Source of the DNA: Combretum micranthum
Taxonomy: Eukaryota; Streptophyta; Magnoliopsida; Myrtales; Combretaceae
Direction of reading: 5' to 3'
Length of the DNA stretch: 64,000 bases
Assembly (NCBI GenBank): GCA_024138025.1
Contig: JAMXBD010000403.1
Coordinates: 310,001 to 374,000 of the forward strand
Shown here: piece after piece, positions 60,250 through 64,000 of the stretch
How the letters are laid out: each line of letters opens with the position of its first letter
Numbering within the stretch: the stretch's first letter is position 1
Translations under genes and position numbers: made by a program
Notes under the pieces: model-generated
The model's database searches: none
Seen by the model: only the letters and a program-made list of their open reading frames with translations
Told to the model about the DNA's origin: nothing

Positions 60250-60611
60250 ATAGCATGTTTAGTATGCAGGAATCGATCAGAATGAAATCGTGATTCCGAC
60301 TTTAAGCTGAAATTCAATTCTATCTTTGAGAAGGTAAAATTGCGATTCCTTTCCACCTTCCATTAAAGATTTTTAATTTAATTGCCTTTTTATCCCATAT
60401 GAATTTATTATCTTATTTTTTGTAATTGATATTTTTGTAAAATTGCAATATAAACCAATTCATTTTCATTCCATTCCGTGTTCGTATCTAAACAAAGAAA
60501 TAGATTTATCATTCCTCTATTAATTCTATTATTTCATTCATTTGATTCCAATCCCTTCCATTCCGAACGATTTCTATATACTGAATGATTCCTATGTAAC
60601 AAACGAGACAT
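60250..60611. mobile_element. MITE of the GGAATGGAAT family, copy 3
   Basis: The left end tagcatgtttagtatgcagg pairs with the complement of the right end cctatgtaacaaacgagaca. Its interior aligns well with copy 1 (for example ccttccattaaag and ttgcaatataaac). Confidence 0.65.
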
Positions 60612-61455
60612 AAATATACTTTGTGAAACATTGATACCTTATTCCCCTTTCTAACTACTAAAAATGTTTATCTTTAGTAAATTTACTTCCCCAATGATGA
60701 TAATTTTTGGTATAATTTATCATCTCATGTTTATCCATCATATCTATAACAATTCTCTACCAAGTGTCATAAAAATTCACCACAATGTGGTTCAATTTCT
60801 TTTTCCATATTTTTAAGCACAAATTACCATCTAATCAACTTAGCATACAAGAATTAATTATTGGTCTTGCACATGCCAAAATCACTCGTTATTCATTTTG
60901 CATTTATAATCCTTAATATATTACCCTATATCATTATTTTGATTATTTTCTAAATAACTACCTAGTTCATCAAGCATCACAATTTGTGTTTAGGACATTC
61001 ATGCAACAATTTAATCATTTCAAGCATCACTAAATCACAAATCTATCAACTCTATGCATTAGAGGCTATAATTAATCATTCCTCAACATTATAATCCACC
61101 AATAATGATTTAATTAGCCCATTATTCCTAAAAATTATTCAAATAAGGTTTTTTTTAAAGCAAAAGGTGCATATTACAACCTATTTAGCCAATAACATCT
61201 AATAACTAATATCTATTCATCAATTTAGATGACTAATATCACCAAACTCCTATAATCAATCACTTAAAAAACAAATAAACGACTTGAATCATCAATTTTC
61301 AAACAAAATAAATCAGCCCACGTTCTCATTACATGACCGTTATCGAGTTTAATACATATACACCATTTTCACACTCAACACATCACATCCCAATTTTTTA
61401 TTATCTTTGAATGACGTTTGAGAGGTTACTTTGCTAAAGAATTCCTTGAAACCTC
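60612..61455. other. AT-rich intergenic DNA
   Basis: No gene or element is recognised in this stretch. Confidence 0.5.
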
Positions 61456-61989
61456 TAATGTCATATTTGATATGTAAGAATTGTTCAAAATAAAATGGAT
61501 TGAAATGAGAATAATATAATATAATGAATAGTAGAATAATAAGTTCATTCTTTGTTGGATTAATGTAACGGGATTGACATACTAATTACCCAAAATACCT
61601 TTAGTAATAAATATAAATAATAAATACTAGCAGATGGCGCACCGCATTGCATGTGTGGAAAAAAAAAAGGAGCGGGAATGAATTTTGTTAGAGAGAATAA
61701 AGAGTGAGAAGAGAGAAAGGGAGGAGTTAAAAAAATAACTACCCCACCTTTTTTATCATTATAGCGGGAAAGATCAAATTCGAACTTGGTACCTCTCTTT
61801 GAGAGACTAAGAGATACCACTTTGCTACAAGGCCACTGGCTAACAACCCTAAAGGGATAAAAATGTAATTATTGTAATAATCATTTTATGGCTGATTTAA
61901 TTTTAAAAATGTATCTAAACATGTGAATGAGAACGAAACTGGAATTGTGATTCAATTCTGATTCAATTCTCACATACTAAATGTGATAT
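61456..61989. mobile_element. MITE of the GGAATGGAAT family, copy 4, with a SINE inside
   Basis: The left end aatgtcatatttgatatgta and the complement of the right end, cacatactaaatgtgatat, form an inverted pair. The extra length is explained by a SINE at 61746-61840. Confidence 0.7.
61746..61840 (-). mobile_element. tRNA-derived SINE nested in a MITE
   Basis: On the minus strand a box A (TAGCAAAGTGGTAT) and box B (AGTTCGAATTT) are spaced as in a tRNA. The unit is flanked by taactacccc (61736-61745) and taacaaccct (61841-61850), matching at eight of ten positions. Confidence 0.65.
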
Positions 61990-62588
61990 AAATATCCTCT
62001 ACCAACCAAAAGACTTCAAAAGAGTTTTTTCCTCTAACTAAAACCATAAATTAGTATAAACCCATGCTAATACAAGGTATTACAACCCCAAAACACTTGT
62101 TTAATGTAAAATCTATTTAATTTACTTCAATTACCTTATCGTTTATTAATTTATACAATTGATAATATATTAATTGAAGCTCAATGAGTTTGAATTTCCA
62201 TCAATAAGTTTTATATATTAATTATATAGAAAAATAATTAATTTCAAATATTATTATTTTTATTTTCATTATTGTATTTAACACCTTTGAATAAAATAAA
62301 TGTTTAAAAATGAAAAATGTACTCGTATTACCGAGAAGCTTATACATAAGGAAATCCAGAGACTATATTGAAAGAACAAAAACAACTCAAATTCAATCCA
62401 GAAGATACTCTAGAAAGTAGACATGACTTCAAGCACAGAATAATTATAGTTCTTTTCAAATAATGGTTATGGTTTTCAAGACCCAGCTCTAAAAGATGAA
62501 TACATTTGGGTAATGTATTCATATGTTCCATTAAGTTGGATTACAATCCACAAGGATTATATCAAATGAACAATTTATTTTTTAGGAA
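61990..62588. other. AT-rich intergenic DNA
   Basis: No gene is recognised. The stretch ends at the inferred start of a Copia LTR. Confidence 0.45.
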
Positions 62589-62768
62589 TGTTGTAATGCC
62601 ATGCTCAACAAATTCGATTAATTGATGCTGCAAATATTATATTAGCATTATGAAGATGTTAACTGTCCTAGATATTCATATCAACAATGCACATGATTTG
62701 AAATTTGGATCAAGTTTAAAGTTCAAGAGCTTCAAGGTAAACACAAGTTGAACTGATCTATTTTTTAG

Positions 62769-62960
62769 ATGCATGAAGTATATAACAATCAAGGCCTAAC
62801 AACGCATAAAGTTTATGACAGCCAGGGCCTCTATGACAATAAAGGCCTGGAAGAAACATGAAGTCTATAACAGTTGAAGCTTGGACGACGCAATGAAGTC
62901 TATGATGGTCAACGCGCGGATGACGAGATGAAGTCTATAACAATAGAGGCTAGATGATCT
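62769..62960 (+). repeat. ~35-bp tandem repeat in the LTR
   Basis: Five or so units of the type ATGAAGTCTATAACAGTTGA...GACGACGCA repeat, one of them shortened to about 20 bp. They lie about 180 bp inside the inferred 5' LTR. Confidence 0.7.
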
Positions 62961-63819
62961 TCTACGAGATAAATGAAAGATAAATATCAAGTATTTCGAG
63001 ATATATGTTAGGAGGATTTTAATGATAAATATCAAGCAATGAGCATCAGTTTATTATGATCTTATCCAAGTATACGACATCATTCATTTTCAAATTCATT
63101 TCAAGATATCATTCAAAAAGAAACTCAAGATATGAACCCATGAAAAACAAGGAAAAGCTTATCCACAACCTGTAACAAATTTTTGAGACATTGAAGATCA
63201 TATATGATATCCTAAGGCCTCTTTTAAAATATATATTACAAGACAAAGAAACAAAAAAAAAAAAAAACATGTATACATTGCAACAAGAGCTCAACTCTCT
63301 CTCTCATTTGAATTCTTTGAACTGATTTATGCACTCAATTTCTTTATTGCAACTTTATTACTTTTGCTCATTTCTTTGTTGATAGAAGGAACTTGTTATA
63401 GCCTTTTAGCTTGTTGTTTTACAAGATTAGAACTGTAGTAACGACTACAGTTTGAGGAAAGCTGTGATAATTGAGCAAAGCGAATTGTACTATTTTGTAA
63501 ATTGTTTTAATTGGATTAGTGGAACATACTTGTGTGAATTATGGGGTTCCCGACTCGGAGCTAGAAGAGTGGATTAACGCACAAGGCAGAACCACTATAT
63601 ATCGTTGATTTAGCTATTCTTCCATACTCTTTTAATTCTTTGCATTTTCAATTTTGTTATAATTGCTAAATTTGTTCTTGCATGTTTAATTCAAAGAGAA
63701 TTTTAATTTTAAAGGCTAAAAATTTAAGATTTTGTTATAGTCAATTTAGGCCTCCTTCTTAATTATAACAATTGGTATCAGAGCTTAGCTCTTTTATCAA
63801 ATTGAGTGATCTAAACAAT

Positions 63820-64000
63820 ATGGCTAAGAAAAATGTTGTAATCAATCGTGCTCCTTTCTTTTATGGTTCAAATTTTCCTTATTAGAAAAGGCGCATTGAG
63901 ACATATATCAAAACTAATTATTATAATTCTTGGCAGGTGATATCCATTGGTGATTATGTGATTCAACTTAATAGGGAATCAACATTATCAAATGATGAAA
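63820..64000 (+). pseudogene. Copia gag, N-terminal part with in-frame stop
   Basis: The frame starts MAKKNVVINRAPFFYGSNFP, matching the N-terminus of plant Copia gag proteins, but codon 22 is TAG (63883-63885), where the family usually has Trp. The frame then stays open to the window edge (RRIETYIKTNYYNSW). The element is therefore probably not autonomous. Confidence 0.75.

Larger units (their letters stand above)
62589..64000 (+). mobile_element. SIRE/Maximus-like Copia element, 5' end (runs off the window)
   Basis: The inferred 5' LTR starts TGTTGTAATG (62589) and ends AATTATAACA (63770). It is followed by the tRNA-Met primer site TGGTATCAGAGC at 63773-63784 and a gag start at 63820. LTR words (aaggcagaaccactatata) are typical of the SIRE type. 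The left limit is inferred from the terminal inverted dinucleotides only, as the 3' LTR is outside. Confidence 0.75.

Overview
This window is nuclear DNA of a flowering plant, most likely a eudicot. It has GT-AG introns up to 2.7 kb, plant promoter words (telobox, TGGGCC/TGGGCT site II motifs, TATA boxes), AT-rich intergenic DNA, and plant transposons of many classes. No genus can be named from the sequence alone. Nothing bacterial, organellar or viral is present apart from retrotransposon remnants.

Genes are few. The left edge holds the 5' part of a Shewanella-like protein phosphatase (SLP2 type, minus strand, 1-399). A complete three-exon FAM136A/DUF842 gene lies at 10842-13464 (plus). A COA3-like cytochrome c oxidase assembly gene lies at about 16270-18405 (minus); its reading frame is broken one base short after 42 codons. 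A four-exon short-chain dehydrogenase/reductase gene lies at 46261-51054 (minus) and is also one base out of frame, in a serine-codon tract of exon 3. The first three genes are all of kinds linked to the mitochondrial intermembrane space or inner membrane.

The rest is layered transposon debris. Region by region: a SINE (1273-1374) and a MITE (1771-2159); a decayed Tork-like Copia element (3915-8679) between two diverged direct repeats, followed by a broken coiled-coil ORF; a fold-back MITE (19889-20165); four nested solo LTRs of Gypsy-like type (20194-32017), three with clear or near-clear 5-bp target duplications (TSDs); a 7,000-bp CACTA element (33227-40226) with palindromic subterminal repeats, two internal tandem arrays and no transposase; three hAT-type MITEs with exact or near 8-bp TSDs; a 1.2-kb fold-back (44736-45962); an old decayed minisatellite (about 52720-53750); more MITEs and SINEs; a SIRE-like solo LTR; and the 5' end of a SIRE-like Copia element running off the right edge.

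The most striking structure is inside the innermost solo LTR (28079-28193). It has four hairpins with different stems but the same hexaloop GATGCA. Three of them abut without spacer and are closed by a further 9-bp stem, giving a predicted four-way junction whose loops each contain the self-complementary tetramer TGCA.
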